Positions 54,060 through 63,566 of a DNA stretch of 64,000 bases are shown in pieces. A program made the position numbers and the translations under genes. Under the pieces are notes generated by a model. It made no database searches, was not told the origin of the DNA, and saw nothing but the letters and a program-made list of their open reading frames with translations. Position 1 is the first letter of the stretch; the number at the start of each line of letters is the position of its first letter. The stretch is from Alloalcanivorax balearicus MACL04. GTDB lineage: Bacteria > Pseudomonadota > Gammaproteobacteria > Pseudomonadales > Alcanivoracaceae. The stretch spans positions 1-64,000 of the forward strand of contig NZ_ARXS01000018.1 in NCBI RefSeq assembly GCF_025532145.1, written 5' to 3'.

Positions 54060-54335
54060 CCGCTGGGACGCCCGACCCTCCCTGGCACGTCGACTGGTGT
54101 CGCCGTTATCACTGTACTTCTTATCCTTGGTCCTGACCGTCCTGTTCATGGAGGCTCTGTCTCAGGGTACGTCTCAGAGTGCTTCCATGGCGTCTACGGA
54201 AGGTCATGGCCTTTCATTCCCTGGCCATCAATGTGGCGACAACAGGACCACAGGTGCCATGGAGAAAACGCAAATGCGTGCGTAGTCTAACCGGCACTAA
54301 TGCATTTTGTCTCTTCGGGGGCGGCAAACGGCCGC

Positions 54336-54950
54336 TTAATGCGCGTTCGGGTCGCGGATCAGGCCGACGAACACGCCTTCGATGATCAACTGATCCGCGG
54401 GCACCTGGATCGGTTCGTAGTCTTCGTTGGCCGGCAACAAGGTGGCGTCGGATTTGTTCAGCCTCAGTGTCTTCACCGTCACTTCCTCGCCGATGCGGGC
54501 GACCACGATTTCACCGGAACGGGCCGTTTCGCTCTTGCGCACGGCGATCAGGTCGCCGTCGAAAATGCCGGCGTCGACCATGCTGTCGCCCTGCACCTTG
54601 AGCAGGTAGGTGGGCCGTTGACGAAACAGTCCGCGCGGCACCGGTACCGTGCGCTGCACGTTTTCCACCGCCTCGATCGGGGTGCCGGCGGCCACCTTGC
54701 CCACCACCGGCAATTCGTCCTCGTCGCCGAGGGAGGACTCCAGGAGCTGAATGCCGCGGGAGCGGTCGCTGTGCAGGCGGATATAGCCCTTGCGCTCCAG
54801 CGCCCGCAGGTGATCGGAGGCGGCGTTCTTGGACTGGAACCCCATTCGTTCGGCGATTTCCGCCCGGGTGGGGGCCATGCCGGTGTCCGCCTGTGAATCA
54901 CGGATGCAATCCAGCACCTGCTGCTGGCGGAGGGTCAGTTTGCTGCTCAT
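54336..54950 (-). CDS. lexA: SOS repressor LexA
   Basis: A 204-aa repressor of DNA-damage genes. The N-terminal winged helix (TRAEIAERMGFQSKNAASDHL) is followed by the self-cleavage site A88-G89 (VAAGTP), the nucleophile S123 (GDSMVDAG) and the catalytic K160. The ATG at 54950 has AGGAGACC upstream, and an SOS box lies at 54989-55004, consistent with autoregulation. There is no sulA or recA beside it. Confidence 0.96.
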   Translation of the reverse strand: MSSKLTLRQQQVLDCIRDSQADTGMAPTRAEIAERMGFQSKNAASDHLRALERKGYIRLHSDRSRGIQLLESSLGDEDELPVVGKVAAGTPIEAVENVQRTVPVPRGLFRQRPTYLLKVQGDSMVDAGIFDGDLIAVRKSETARSGEIVVARIGEEVTVKTLRLNKSDATLLPANEDYEPIQVPADQLIIEGVFVGLIRDPNAH

Positions 54951-54988
54951 GTCGGTCTCCTGTGGGTCGCCACAACGGGAATGGCATA

Positions 54989-55004
54989 CTGGTAATACGA
55001 ACAG
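54989..55004 (-). promoter_or_regulatory. LexA box
   Basis: CTGGTAATACGAACAG fits CTGT-N8-ACAG with one mismatch (G for T at position 4). It lies 39 bp upstream of the lexA start codon. Confidence 0.78.
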
Positions 55005-55133
55005 TACAATATGTCCAGTGTTTTTGTCATCCCCGATGTTGTTACAAGGCGCTCTCCGCTCGCCTTGCACGGCCATCCGGGCTAGGCTATGCGCTCGGCG
55101 CTTCCCGGGGGGGAGGCGTCGTCGTGGCGCTGT

Positions 55134-55250
55134 ATTCGCTGCTAAAGCAGCTTCCCACGGAAGGGCTACGGAGCCGCTGTAGGAGCTTGCCCTGCAAGCC
55201 GATAGCGCTGCATTCCAGGAATTCGCTTGCAGGGCAAACGCCTACAGCAG
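55134..55250. repeat. cluster of REP-type palindromes
   Basis: ATTCGCTGCTAAAGCAGCTTCCCACGG, CCGCTGTAGGAGCTTGCCCTGCAAGCCGAT (parts within 55174-55203) and ATTCGCTTGCAGGGCAAACGCCTACAGCAG (parts within 55220-55250) are three related arms. The last two are inverted to each other. Confidence 0.75.
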
Positions 55251-55291
55251 CCATTTCAGCGAATGGTGGGGCTGCTGTGATTGGGGGGGAA

Positions 55292-55954
55292 ATGAAGCAG
55301 GCCGAGTGGCAACGTTCTCAGCAGGCGCGGGTGGAGTCGTTACTTTCCGGCGTGCCGTTTTTCAATGAAGTATCCCGTGACGATGCCGACCAGCGAGCCT
55401 TGTTGCTGGCCGGGACCCGGATTCTTGAAGCCGCGCCGGGCGAGGTGGTGATTCGGGCCGGTGCCGAGGCCAGCGGGCTCTATTTTCTGCTGCGTGGAGA
55501 GCTGTGGGTGCTTGGCGAGGGCACACCGCCGCCAGTGGTGTACCGGGTGTCTCCGGGGGAGGTGTTTGGCGCTTTGTCCCTGCTGCAGGCGACGCCGCGC
55601 AGCGCCACCTTGAAGGTGGCGGAAAAAGTGGCGGAGGGAGACCGGGCGAAACCGGCGGTGCTGGCGCGCTTGTCGTTCGCCGATTTCGATGAGCCGCGGG
55701 TGGCGTTATTCAGTCTTGCAACCCGCCTGGCGCTGTTTCACATGCTGGTGCATCAGATTCGCTGGGCGGTGGAGGTGCAGCGCCTGGCGGCGCCGGACGC
55801 GGAACTGGAGGCGGCCCTGCGCAAGATCCCGGTTTATCAGGGCGAGAAGGAAACCGCACAGGAACTGGCGGCGCTGCGTGAACAGGCGCGGGAGCTGGCG
55901 GCACTGTTATGCCGCTGGAACGACCATCCCCGTGCCGGGCCGGCAATGACGTGA
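55292..55954 (+). CDS. cyclic nucleotide-binding domain protein
   Basis: A 220-aa protein. One cNMP-binding domain lies at residues about 20-130 (AAPGEVVIRAGAEASGLYFLLRGELWVL, SPGEVFGALSLLQATPRSATL). A helical C-terminal part follows (ETAQELAALREQARELAALL). There is no helix-turn-helix, so it is probably not a transcription factor. It is a second orphan nucleotide-binding protein in this window. GGGGGGGAA precedes the ATG at 55292. Confidence 0.82.
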   Translation: MKQAEWQRSQQARVESLLSGVPFFNEVSRDDADQRALLLAGTRILEAAPGEVVIRAGAEASGLYFLLRGELWVLGEGTPPPVVYRVSPGEVFGALSLLQATPRSATLKVAEKVAEGDRAKPAVLARLSFADFDEPRVALFSLATRLALFHMLVHQIRWAVEVQRLAAPDAELEAALRKIPVYQGEKETAQELAALREQARELAALLCRWNDHPRAGPAMT

Positions 55955-56025
55955 CGGATTAACCCGGCCAGGCTGGTGGCCAGGCTATCGCATGATTCGC
56001 GGGCTGGTGAGGCTGGCCGGAGCCG

Positions 56026-56484
56026 TCAGTCCGCTTTCTTGTCCTTGCGCTGGACTTTCACCGCCAGCACATCGCAATGGGCTCCGGGCACCAGGCCGCG
56101 GGCAGTGGAGCCCAGCAGCAGAGCCAGGCCGCTACGGGTGTGGCTGCCCACCACGATCAGATCCACGCCCAGCGCATCGGCCTTGTCGACGATGGTCTTT
56201 TCGATGGAACCCAGCTCCACGTGGATGCGATCCTCGCCGATCTGGTACTGACGGGCGTATTCCAGGGCGGTTTCGCGGGCCTGCTTGACCAGACCGCTTT
56301 GCAGGTCGGTGACGTCCATGGGCACGTCCGCCCCATAGGCCAGGGCCAGCGGCTCGATCACATGAATCAGGTGCAACTCGCCGGTGGCGTTACCTTCCAG
56401 CACCCCGGCGGCACGGCACAGGATGTCGGCGGACTCGTCACTGCAATCGATGGCGACAAGAATTCTTTGATACGGAGCAGTCAC
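56026..56484 (-). CDS. universal stress protein, UspA family
   Basis: A 152-aa cytosolic protein. It begins (M)TAPYQRILVAIDCSDESAD. The nucleotide-binding signature GSHTRSGLALLLGSTARGLV (G-x2-G-x9-G-S type) and the C-terminal strand CDVLAVKVQ are present. Such proteins aid survival under starvation or redox stress. GTG at 56484 is chosen because GGGAGATCGCC precedes it. It is divergent from topA across a gap with two strong hairpins. Confidence 0.93.
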   Translation of the reverse strand: MTAPYQRILVAIDCSDESADILCRAAGVLEGNATGELHLIHVIEPLALAYGADVPMDVTDLQSGLVKQARETALEYARQYQIGEDRIHVELGSIEKTIVDKADALGVDLIVVGSHTRSGLALLLGSTARGLVPGAHCDVLAVKVQRKDKKAD

Positions 56485-56791
56485 GGCGATCTCCCTCGAA
56501 CGCTTTTCACCGAGTATAGCCCGCTCCCGGGAAGCGGTCGATTGATGCTGATCAAGGCCCGCCCGGCGGGTGATCCGGCCCGGGCGGGAGCGGTTCGCCG
56601 AAAGCCATGGACAGCCCCCCTGGGAGGCGCAAAAAAAGGATTGTACCACCCCGAAGCTTGACCGGACGTTAGCGCCGCTGTCTAAATAGGCGCCCCTGAG
56701 GGCCCCCGAAACGGGGCCTGGACATCGTATCCGGCCGGGGAAGGCCGGATCGACCGACTTCTCGGTAATTCAGTTGTGGGTGACGAACGTA

Positions 56792-59518
56792 ATGGGTAAG
56801 TCCCTGGTAATTGTGGAGTCGCCGGCCAAGGCGAAAACCATTAACCGCTATTTGGGCGATGACTTCATCGTCAAGTCCAGTGTGGGCCACGTGCGCGATC
56901 TGCCGGTCAGCGGCGGTGGCAAGAAGTCCACGCCCCAGGAACGGGCCAAGGAGGCGGCCTATACCCGTTCGCTGCCAAAGGAAGAGCGCGAGGCCTATAA
57001 AAAGAAGAAAGCGCAGTCTCAGCTGATCAACCGCATGGGGGTGGACCCGGAGCACGGTTGGAAGGCGCACTACGAGATCCTGCCCGGCAAGGAAAAGGTC
57101 ATTGACGAACTCAAGCGCCTGGCCGTCAACGCCGAGCGCATCTATCTGGCCACTGACTTGGACCGCGAAGGGGAGGCCATTGCCTGGCACCTGCGTGAGG
57201 TGATCGGCGGCGACGATGAGCGTTTCGACCGGGTGGTGTTCAACGAGATCACCAAGAAGGCGATCCAGGCCGCGTTCCAGGAACCGGGCAAGCTGGATAT
57301 GAGCCGGGTGGAAGCCCAGCAGGCACGCCGTTTCCTCGATCGGGTGGTGGGGTTCATGATCTCACCGCTGCTGTGGGAAAAGATCGCCCGCGGCCTGTCC
57401 GCCGGCCGGGTTCAGTCGGTGGCGGTGGAACTGGTGGTGGAGCGCGAACGGGAAATCCGTGCGTTCACCCCGGAGGAATTCTGGGAGCTGCACGCCGACA
57501 CTCACGACAGCAAGCAGAAAGCGGATGAGCTGCGTCTGCAGGTGGCTCGCCACCAGGGCGAAAACTTCCGCCCGAACAACGGCGAGGATGCGGAGCGCCA
57601 CCGCGAGGCCCTGCGCCGCGCTGGCCAGCTGACCATTTCCCAGCGCGAGGAGCGGCCGACCCGCTCCAAACCCTCGGCGCCGTTTATTACCTCCACTCTG
57701 CAGCAGGCGGCGAGTACCCGTCTGGGTTTCGGGGTGAAGAAAACCATGATGATGGCCCAGCGTCTCTACGAAGCCGGCCATATCACCTACATGCGTACCG
57801 ATTCCACCAACCTGAGCGCGGACGCGGTGACGGCGTGCCGGGCCTGGATCGACGACAAGCTGGGCGAGAAATATCTGCCGGCGAAACCGCTGTCCTATTC
57901 CAGCAAGGAAGGCGCCCAGGAGGCCCACGAAGCGATCCGGCCTTCCGATGTCAATCGCACCTCCGAGTCGCTCAAGGACATGGAACGCGACGCCCAGCGC
58001 CTCTACGAATTGATCCGCCGCCAGTTCATCGCCTGCCAGATGCCGCCGGCGGAATACCTGAGCACCACGCTGACCGCCGAGGCGGACGGCTACGAACTCA
58101 AGGCCAAGGGCCGCATCATGAAGTTCGACGGCTGGACCCGGATCCTGCCGCCAGCGGCGCGCAAGGGGCAGGAAGACACGGTACTGCCGGACCTCAAGCA
58201 GGGCGACGTGCTGGTCATCGATCAGGTGGATGCGACCCAGCATTTCACCAAGCCGCCGGCCCGTTACACCGAGGCCAGTCTGGTCAAGGAACTGGAAAAA
58301 CGCGGCATTGGCCGGCCTTCCACCTACGCCTCGATCATTTCCACGATCCAGGATCGCGGTTATGTGCGGCAGGAAAGCCGCCGTTTTTACGCGGAGAAAA
58401 TGGGCGACATCGTCACCGATCGCCTGGTGGAAAGTTTCCCCAATCTGATGGATTACAACTTCACCGCGCGAATGGAGGAAACCCTCGACGAGATCGCCGA
58501 GGGCAAACGTCACTGGCGCGATGTGCTCAACGATTTTTACCAGGATTTCCAGGCCAAGCTGGATGCCGCCCAAGGCGAAGGCAGCGGCAAGCAGGCCAAG
58601 GGCGGCATGCGCGCCAATCTGCCCACGGACACCGACATCGCCTGTCCCACCTGTGGCCGTCCGATGCAGATCCGTACCGGCTCCACCGGGGTCTTCCTGG
58701 GGTGCTCCGGTTACAGCCTGCCGCCCAAGGAACGCTGCACCGCCACGCTCAATCTGCTTCCCGGCGAGGAGGCGGTGCGGGCCGACGATGACGAGGCGGA
58801 AACCCAGGAACTGCGCCGCAAAAAGCGCTGCCCGAAATGCGGCACGGCGATGGAATCCTTCCTCATCGACGAGAAACGCAAGCTGCACGTCTGCGGTAAC
58901 AACCCGGATTGCGACGGCTATGTAGTAGAGCAGGGCGAGTTCCGTATCAAGGGCTACGACGGTCCGACCCTGGAGTGTGAAAAGTGCGGCAGTGAGATGC
59001 AGCTGCGCACCGGCCGGTTCGGCAAATTCTTCAAATGCACCAATGATGACTGTGGCAACACCCGCAAGCTGCTGAAGAACGGCGAACCGGCACCACCCCG
59101 CGCCGATCCGATCCCCATGCCGCATCTCAAGTGCGAGAAAGTGGACGATCACTACCTGCTGCGCGACGGTGCTTCCGGCCTGTTCCTGGCCGCCAGCAAG
59201 TTCCCCAAGAACCGGGAAACGCGGGCGCCGCTGGTGGAGGAAATCCAGTCCGTGGCGGAGCAACTGGATCCCAAACACCGTTATCTCGCGCAAGCGCCCG
59301 GCGAGGACGCCGAGGGCCGCAAGGCGATACTGCGCTACAGCCGCAAGGCGAAGGAGCAGTATGTGATGACCGAGGAAGAGGGCAAGCCCACCGGCTGGTA
59401 TGCCTTCTATCGGGACGGCAAGTGGGAAGTGGAAGAGAAGAAAGCCGCACCGAAGAAGAAGGCGGCGGCGAAGAAGAAAACCGCCGCCAGGAAGAAGGCC
59501 GCCGCTCGCAGATCATGA
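56792..59518 (+). CDS. topA: DNA topoisomerase I
   Basis: A 908-aa type IA topoisomerase that relaxes negative supercoils. The Toprim domain is [17 protein letters not shown], with [13 protein letters not shown]. The catalytic tyrosine is Y333 in [12 protein letters not shown], equivalent to E. coli Y319. Three C-terminal Cys4 zinc modules start near residues 620, 685 and 735. A further topo C-terminal domain and a Lys/Ala-rich tail ([20 protein letters not shown]) follow. The 5' gap holds hairpins at 56701-56718 and 56731-56748. DUF6586, CNNM, psrA and nagZ homologues follow, as in Pseudomonas. Confidence 0.97.
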   Translation: MGKSLVIVESPAKAKTINRYLGDDFIVKSSVGHVRDLPVSGGGKKSTPQERAKEAAYTRSLPKEEREAYKKKKAQSQLINRMGVDPEHGWKAHYEILPGKEKVIDELKRLAVNAERIYLATDLDREGEAIAWHLREVIGGDDERFDRVVFNEITKKAIQAAFQEPGKLDMSRVEAQQARRFLDRVVGFMISPLLWEKIARGLSAGRVQSVAVELVVEREREIRAFTPEEFWELHADTHDSKQKADELRLQVARHQGENFRPNNGEDAERHREALRRAGQLTISQREERPTRSKPSAPFITSTLQQAASTRLGFGVKKTMMMAQRLYEAGHITYMRTDSTNLSADAVTACRAWIDDKLGEKYLPAKPLSYSSKEGAQEAHEAIRPSDVNRTSESLKDMERDAQRLYELIRRQFIACQMPPAEYLSTTLTAEADGYELKAKGRIMKFDGWTRILPPAARKGQEDTVLPDLKQGDVLVIDQVDATQHFTKPPARYTEASLVKELEKRGIGRPSTYASIISTIQDRGYVRQESRRFYAEKMGDIVTDRLVESFPNLMDYNFTARMEETLDEIAEGKRHWRDVLNDFYQDFQAKLDAAQGEGSGKQAKGGMRANLPTDTDIACPTCGRPMQIRTGSTGVFLGCSGYSLPPKERCTATLNLLPGEEAVRADDDEAETQELRRKKRCPKCGTAMESFLIDEKRKLHVCGNNPDCDGYVVEQGEFRIKGYDGPTLECEKCGSEMQLRTGRFGKFFKCTNDDCGNTRKLLKNGEPAPPRADPIPMPHLKCEKVDDHYLLRDGASGLFLAASKFPKNRETRAPLVEEIQSVAEQLDPKHRYLAQAPGEDAEGRKAILRYSRKAKEQYVMTEEEGKPTGWYAFYRDGKWEVEEKKAAPKKKAAAKKKTAARKKAAARRS

Positions 59519-59533
59519 AACAGCGCGGCCCTC

Positions 59534-59603
59534 TTCGCCAGCAAGCTGGCTTCCCACAGCGGCTTCGTCGTTCTCTTTGTGGGAAGCTGGCTTTAGCAGC
59601 GAA
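59534..59603. repeat. REP-type palindrome
   Basis: TTCGCCAGCAAGCTGGCTTCCCACAG and TGTGGGAAGCTGGCTTTAGCAGCGAA face each other in the gap between topA and the DUF6586 gene. Confidence 0.75.
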
Positions 59604-59618
59604 TAGCCGGAGATAACC

Positions 59619-60146
59619 ATGTCCCGAATGGTGCGGGAAAACGAAATCAGCGGCCTGCGTGAGCGGCTGTTCTTCGCCCGCGACTTGCTCAAGACACTGC
59701 GGGCCGAGGCCGGCAGTCCGATGGGGCACCGTCTGGCGCTGCGCGGTGCGGTGGTGTTTCATCTCTATTCGGTGCTGGTGGGCATGGCGCGGCAGTCCGC
59801 CAAGTCTTACCAGGTGCCCGGTTACGACGACCTGATCAGTCTCGCCGCCCTGGAGCGGGCCTTCGCCGATAGCGACGTCCACGCCCCGGAAATGCAACTG
59901 CTGATCCAGGCCCGGCAGGATCGCTCCGATCCGGTATGCTGGCTGGATCTGGAGCTGCGTGCCGCGGTGGGTGCCGCCGGTCTGGCCCGCCGGGCCACAC
60001 CTCCCGGTGAAACCAATGCCCTGGCTTTACGCGCCGAGGATCCTTATGCGCCCTTGGCCGATGGTGATCTGGAGCGTTTGCAAAAGGCGGCCGACCGGGT
60101 GGAGGAACTGCTCGGTTTGTTCGGTACTTATATGGACGAATGGTAA
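59619..60146 (+). CDS. DUF6586-type conserved protein
   Basis: A 175-aa soluble, mostly helical protein (RERLFFARDLLKTLRA; HRLALRGAVVFHLYSVLVGM). It matches, in size and position, the small gene after topA in Pseudomonas (PA3010-like, from memory). The function is unknown. CCGGAGATAACC precedes the ATG at 59619. The next gene starts 12 bp downstream. Confidence 0.82.
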   Translation: MSRMVRENEISGLRERLFFARDLLKTLRAEAGSPMGHRLALRGAVVFHLYSVLVGMARQSAKSYQVPGYDDLISLAALERAFADSDVHAPEMQLLIQARQDRSDPVCWLDLELRAAVGAAGLARRATPPGETNALALRAEDPYAPLADGDLERLQKAADRVEELLGLFGTYMDEW

Positions 60147-60158
60147 GCGGGGAGCGCC

Positions 60159-61184
60159 ATGCTGTTACTGATCATCTTCGCCGCCGTCGCTTTGGGGTTC
60201 TCGTTCCTCTGCTCGATTCTGGAAGCCGCTCTGCTGTCCATTACGCCCAGCTATATCGCCGGTCTCAAGGACGACAACCCCAAGCTGTTTGAACGCCTGC
60301 GGCACCTCAAGGACGATATTGACGACCCGCTGGCGGCCATTCTCACGCTCAATACCATCGCCCATACCGCCGGCGCCACCGGGGTCGGCGCCCAGGTGGC
60401 GGTGCTGTTCGGGGAAACCTGGCTGGGCGTGGCCTCGGCGGTCATGACCCTGGCCATCCTGATCGTCTCCGAGATTATTCCGAAGACCATCGGCGCCAAA
60501 TTCTGGCGCGCCCTGGCGCCGCTGCTGCCGCCGGTGCTCAATGTCATGATCTGGGTGCTCAAGCCGTTCGTGTGGTTATCGAAAATGATCACCCGGCGGA
60601 TCGGCGACGGCGAGCCGGATACCGACATCAGGGCGGAGTTGAAGGCGATGGCGTCCATCGGCCACGAACAGCAGGCGTTGGATGAGGGCGAGCGCCGGGT
60701 CATCGCCAATATTCTCAGCCTCCATGAAATCAGGGTCGACAAGGTGATGACCCCGCGCACGGTGGTGGAATCGCTGCGCCCGGAACAGACCGTGGCGGAA
60801 GTGCGCCATCACCTGGTGTCGACGCCTTTTTCCCGCTATCCGGTGCTGAATGACAAGGATGAAGCACTCGGCTATGTGCACAAAAGCGATCTGCTGGAAG
60901 TGGAGGACGAGCGCACCGTGGGTGAGCTGGCCCGTGCCATGGCCTTGTTCCGCACCGACACCAATATCGAGGCGGTGTTCGGTGAGATGCTGCGTGACCG
61001 GCAACACCTGGGTCTGGTCTACGATGACCTGGGAACCTGGGTGGGCCTGGTCACCATGGAAGACATCATTGAAACCATCCTCGGCCAGGAAATCATGGAT
61101 GAAACCGACAATGTGGCCAATCTGCGCCACTATGCCCGCCAGCGCTGGAGCCGCAAACTCAAACGCAAGGGCGCCCCGGAATAG
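60159..61184 (+). CDS. CNNM/CorC-type membrane protein with CBS domains
   Basis: A 341-aa protein. The CNNM transmembrane domain (residues about 1-145) includes the family motif SEIIPKTIGAKF. A CBS pair follows at about residues 190-310 (VMTPRTVVESLRPEQTVAEV; GLVTMEDIIETILGQEI). The group includes Mg/Co efflux and magnesium-handling proteins. There is no extra C-terminal CorC domain, so it is a short member. CGGGGAG precedes the ATG. Confidence 0.9.
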   Translation: MLLLIIFAAVALGFSFLCSILEAALLSITPSYIAGLKDDNPKLFERLRHLKDDIDDPLAAILTLNTIAHTAGATGVGAQVAVLFGETWLGVASAVMTLAILIVSEIIPKTIGAKFWRALAPLLPPVLNVMIWVLKPFVWLSKMITRRIGDGEPDTDIRAELKAMASIGHEQQALDEGERRVIANILSLHEIRVDKVMTPRTVVESLRPEQTVAEVRHHLVSTPFSRYPVLNDKDEALGYVHKSDLLEVEDERTVGELARAMALFRTDTNIEAVFGEMLRDRQHLGLVYDDLGTWVGLVTMEDIIETILGQEIMDETDNVANLRHYARQRWSRKLKRKGAPE

Positions 61185-61210
61185 CGCCTCTGCTTGACGC
61201 TGATCGCCGC

Positions 61211-61233
61211 CAAACGTATGTTTCAAACGTTTG
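61211..61233. promoter_or_regulatory. two PsrA-type boxes
   Basis: CAAAC-GTAT-GTTTC (61211-61224) fits the Pseudomonas PsrA consensus (G/C)AAAC-N2-4-GTTT(G/C). A second, compact palindrome CAAACGTTTG (61224-61233) overlaps its end. Both lie just upstream of the psrA start at 61256, suggesting autoregulation. Confidence 0.75.
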
Positions 61234-61255
61234 CTTCGATCCCGGCAGGTTCCCC

Positions 61256-61882
61256 ATGTCCCAATCCGATACCGTTCGCCGCATCCTTGATACGGCGGAA
61301 GTGCTGTTTGCCCAGAAGGGGTTCGCGGAAACCAGCCTGCGCGCCATCACCGGCAAGGCCGGTGTCAATCTGGCGGCGGTGAACTACCATTTCGGCTCCA
61401 AGGAAGCACTGATTCAGGCGGTGTTCGAGCGTTATCTGACGCCGTTCTGCCAGGCGCTGTCAGTCAAATTGCGGGAACTGGAGCTGGACGATGACCCGCT
61501 CAGTCTGGAACGGCTGTTGACCGTGGCGTCGCGACTGGCGCTGGGCTCCGGCACCGAGGAGCCGCGCCGCGCCATGATCTTCTTCCGCCTCGCCGGCCAG
61601 GCCTACAGCCAGCCCCAGGATCACCTGCGGGCCTATCTGCGCAAGCACTACGGCGATGTCTTCAACCAGTTCACCACCTTGCTGCGCCGCACCGCGCCGG
61701 ATGTGCCCCCGGTGGAACTGTTCTGGCGTGTGCACTTCAGCCTGGGAGCAGTGATCTTCACGCTCTCCGGCATGGAGTCCCTGCAGACAATCAGCAAGAA
61801 GGACTTCAATCGCTCGGTGTCCGCCAGCGACATCGCCCAGCACCTGCTGCCCTTCGTGGTGGGCGGGATAAAAGGCAGCTGA
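61256..61882 (+). CDS. psrA: TetR-family fatty-acid regulator PsrA
   Basis: A 208-aa repressor. The N-terminal helix-turn-helix is SLRAITGKAGVNLAAVNYHF, followed by GSKEALIQAVFERYLTPF. The ligand domain reads AMIFFRLAGQAYSQPQDHLR and LFWRVHFSLGAVIFTLSGM, as in Pseudomonas PsrA, which senses long-chain fatty acids and controls beta-oxidation and rpoS. It holds the expected place between topA and nagZ, with consensus boxes in front. Confidence 0.93.
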   Translation: MSQSDTVRRILDTAEVLFAQKGFAETSLRAITGKAGVNLAAVNYHFGSKEALIQAVFERYLTPFCQALSVKLRELELDDDPLSLERLLTVASRLALGSGTEEPRRAMIFFRLAGQAYSQPQDHLRAYLRKHYGDVFNQFTTLLRRTAPDVPPVELFWRVHFSLGAVIFTLSGMESLQTISKKDFNRSVSASDIAQHLLPFVVGGIKGS

Positions 61883-61883
61883 A

Positions 61884-62046
61884 AAGACAGTTGATAGTTG
61901 ACAGTTGATAGTTGACAGTTAAAACCGAAAAGATAAAGCAGCCTGATCTCTAGCCGCTGTGGGGGCTTGCAAGCAAGCTCCCACAGCGGCTGAAGATCAC
62001 CGGTTTTTGTTTTTCGTCTTTCGCTGTCCACTATCAACTGTCAACT
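61884..62046. repeat. composite inverted repeat: 14-bp tandem units around a REP hairpin
   Basis: The left arm has the unit GACAGTTGATAGTT twice and a half (61886-61920). The right arm carries its complement (CTATCAACTGTCAACT, near 62030-62046). Between them AGCCGCTGTGGGGGCTTGC and GCAAGCTCCCACAGCGGCT (61952-61991) form a hairpin with one mismatch. The gap to the next gene is only 16 bases, so the element reaches the L,D-transpeptidase start. Confidence 0.8.
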
Positions 62047-62062
62047 TTCCCTTGTTGGTCCT

Positions 62063-62539
62063 ATGCACATCACTATTTCCCTCTCTGCTCAAACCCTGAC
62101 CCTGGATGTGGATGGCGCCGGCCAGCGTCGTTATTCGGTCTCCACCGCCGCGGTTGGTGCCGATGAGCGCAACGGCAGTAACGGCACGCCCCGCGGAGAA
62201 CATCTGGTGCGTGCCCGTATTGGCGAGGGGCTTCCCGCTGGCGCGGTGTTTCGCGGGCGCCGCTTCACCGGCGAAATTCTGACGCCGGAACAGGCCGCGG
62301 CGGAACCGGAACGGGACTGGATACTCAGCCGGATCCTCTGGCTCGGTGGTCTGGAGGCGGGTAAAAACCAGGGCGGTGACGTGGATAGTTTCCGGCGCTT
62401 TATTTATATTCATGGCACGCCGGACCACGAGCCCATGGGGCAGCCCGCCTCCCTCGGTTGTATCCGCATGCGTAACGCCGACGTCATCGATTTGTTCGAC
62501 CGCGTGCCATTGGGGTGCGCGGTCTCCATCACCGAGTAA
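62063..62539 (+). CDS. L,D-transpeptidase (YkuD family)
   Basis: A 158-aa enzyme of the YkuD fold that crosslinks or modifies peptidoglycan. The catalytic region is YIHGTPDHEPMG and SLGCIRMRN, with the nucleophilic cysteine in SLGC. The early segment HITISLSAQTLTLDVDGAG is typical of the domain start. There is no signal peptide visible, as in several short family members. The ribosome site is weak, and the repeat element lies directly upstream. nagZ follows after 4 bp, a cell-wall recycling pairing. Confidence 0.88.
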   Translation: MHITISLSAQTLTLDVDGAGQRRYSVSTAAVGADERNGSNGTPRGEHLVRARIGEGLPAGAVFRGRRFTGEILTPEQAAAEPERDWILSRILWLGGLEAGKNQGGDVDSFRRFIYIHGTPDHEPMGQPASLGCIRMRNADVIDLFDRVPLGCAVSITE

Positions 62540-62543
62540 TCAC

Positions 62544-63566
62544 ATGAATCAGGCCAATAACACCCAGCCTCTGCTGATGCTGGATCTGGAAGGCGTCGCG
62601 CTCACCAGTGAGGAGCGCGATTTACTCGTTCATCCCGCCGTCGGCGGGGTGATTTTATTCAGCCGTAATTATCAGGACCCGCTACAAGTACGCGATCTGG
62701 TGGCATCCATGCGGGCGCTGCGGCCGGAATTGCTGATCGCCGTGGATCAGGAAGGCGGGCGAGTGCAGCGCCTGCGCGAGGGTTTTACCCGGCTGCCGCC
62801 AATGGCCAGTCTCGGCCGTTTGTACCGGCAAAATGCCGAGGAGGGCCGTCAGGCGGCGGAGCTGTTGGGCGAATTGATGGCCGACGAAGTGCGCGCCGTG
62901 GATATCGACATCAGCTTCGCTCCGGTGCTGGATCTGGACTATCAGCGCAATTCAATGATCGGCGATCGTTGCTTCAGCAATGATGTGGACACCCTGATCA
63001 CCCTGGCGGACGCCTTCCTGGACGGTATGCAGAGGTCGGGTATGTGTGCCACCGGCAAGCATTTCCCCGGTCACGGTCATGTACAGGCGGACTCTCACCT
63101 GGAATTACCGGAAGACCCGCGCACGCTGTCCGAGATGAGCGCCGATCTGGCGCCGTTCCGGGCCCTGGCGCCACGCCTGGACGGCATCATGCCGGGCCAT
63201 GTGCGCTATCCGGCCATGGATGCCCAGCCCGCCGGATTTTCCCACTATTGGTTGCAGCAGGTGCTGCGCGAGGAGCTGGGCTTCCGCGGCGTGATCTTCT
63301 CTGATGATCTGACCATGGCTGGTGCCGCCGCCGCCGGTGATTACGCACAGCGGGCGGAGGTGGCACTGAACGCCGGTTGCGACATGGTGCTGGTGTGCAA
63401 CGATCGAGCCGGTGCCCTGGCGGTGCTGTCCTGGTTGGAGCAGCAATCGCTGCCGAAAGTGGTACCGGCCAGTGCCCTGCGGGCGCGCCCGCGCCGGCCA
63501 ATGAATCCGGTCCGCCGCCAACGGGCCTGTGACCTTGCCGAACAATTGTCAGGAGAAAGCGCATGA
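62544..63566 (+). CDS. nagZ: beta-N-acetylhexosaminidase NagZ
   Basis: A 340-aa cytosolic glycoside hydrolase family 3 enzyme that removes GlcNAc from muropeptides during wall recycling. Conserved marks are VAVDQEGGRVQRLREGFT, GKHFPGHGHVQADSHLELP and the nucleophile region FSDDLTMAGA. The length matches E. coli NagZ (341 aa). The ATG at 62544 lies 4 bp after the L,D-transpeptidase stop. The stop overlaps the next start (ATGA). In other bacteria its product also affects AmpC induction. Confidence 0.95.
   Translation: MNQANNTQPLLMLDLEGVALTSEERDLLVHPAVGGVILFSRNYQDPLQVRDLVASMRALRPELLIAVDQEGGRVQRLREGFTRLPPMASLGRLYRQNAEEGRQAAELLGELMADEVRAVDIDISFAPVLDLDYQRNSMIGDRCFSNDVDTLITLADAFLDGMQRSGMCATGKHFPGHGHVQADSHLELPEDPRTLSEMSADLAPFRALAPRLDGIMPGHVRYPAMDAQPAGFSHYWLQQVLREELGFRGVIFSDDLTMAGAAAAGDYAQRAEVALNAGCDMVLVCNDRAGALAVLSWLEQQSLPKVVPASALRARPRRPMNPVRRQRACDLAEQLSGESA

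Noticed and set aside
57362-59293. 643-codon frame antisense to topA
   Set aside because: Shadow of the topoisomerase; no domain or ribosome site.
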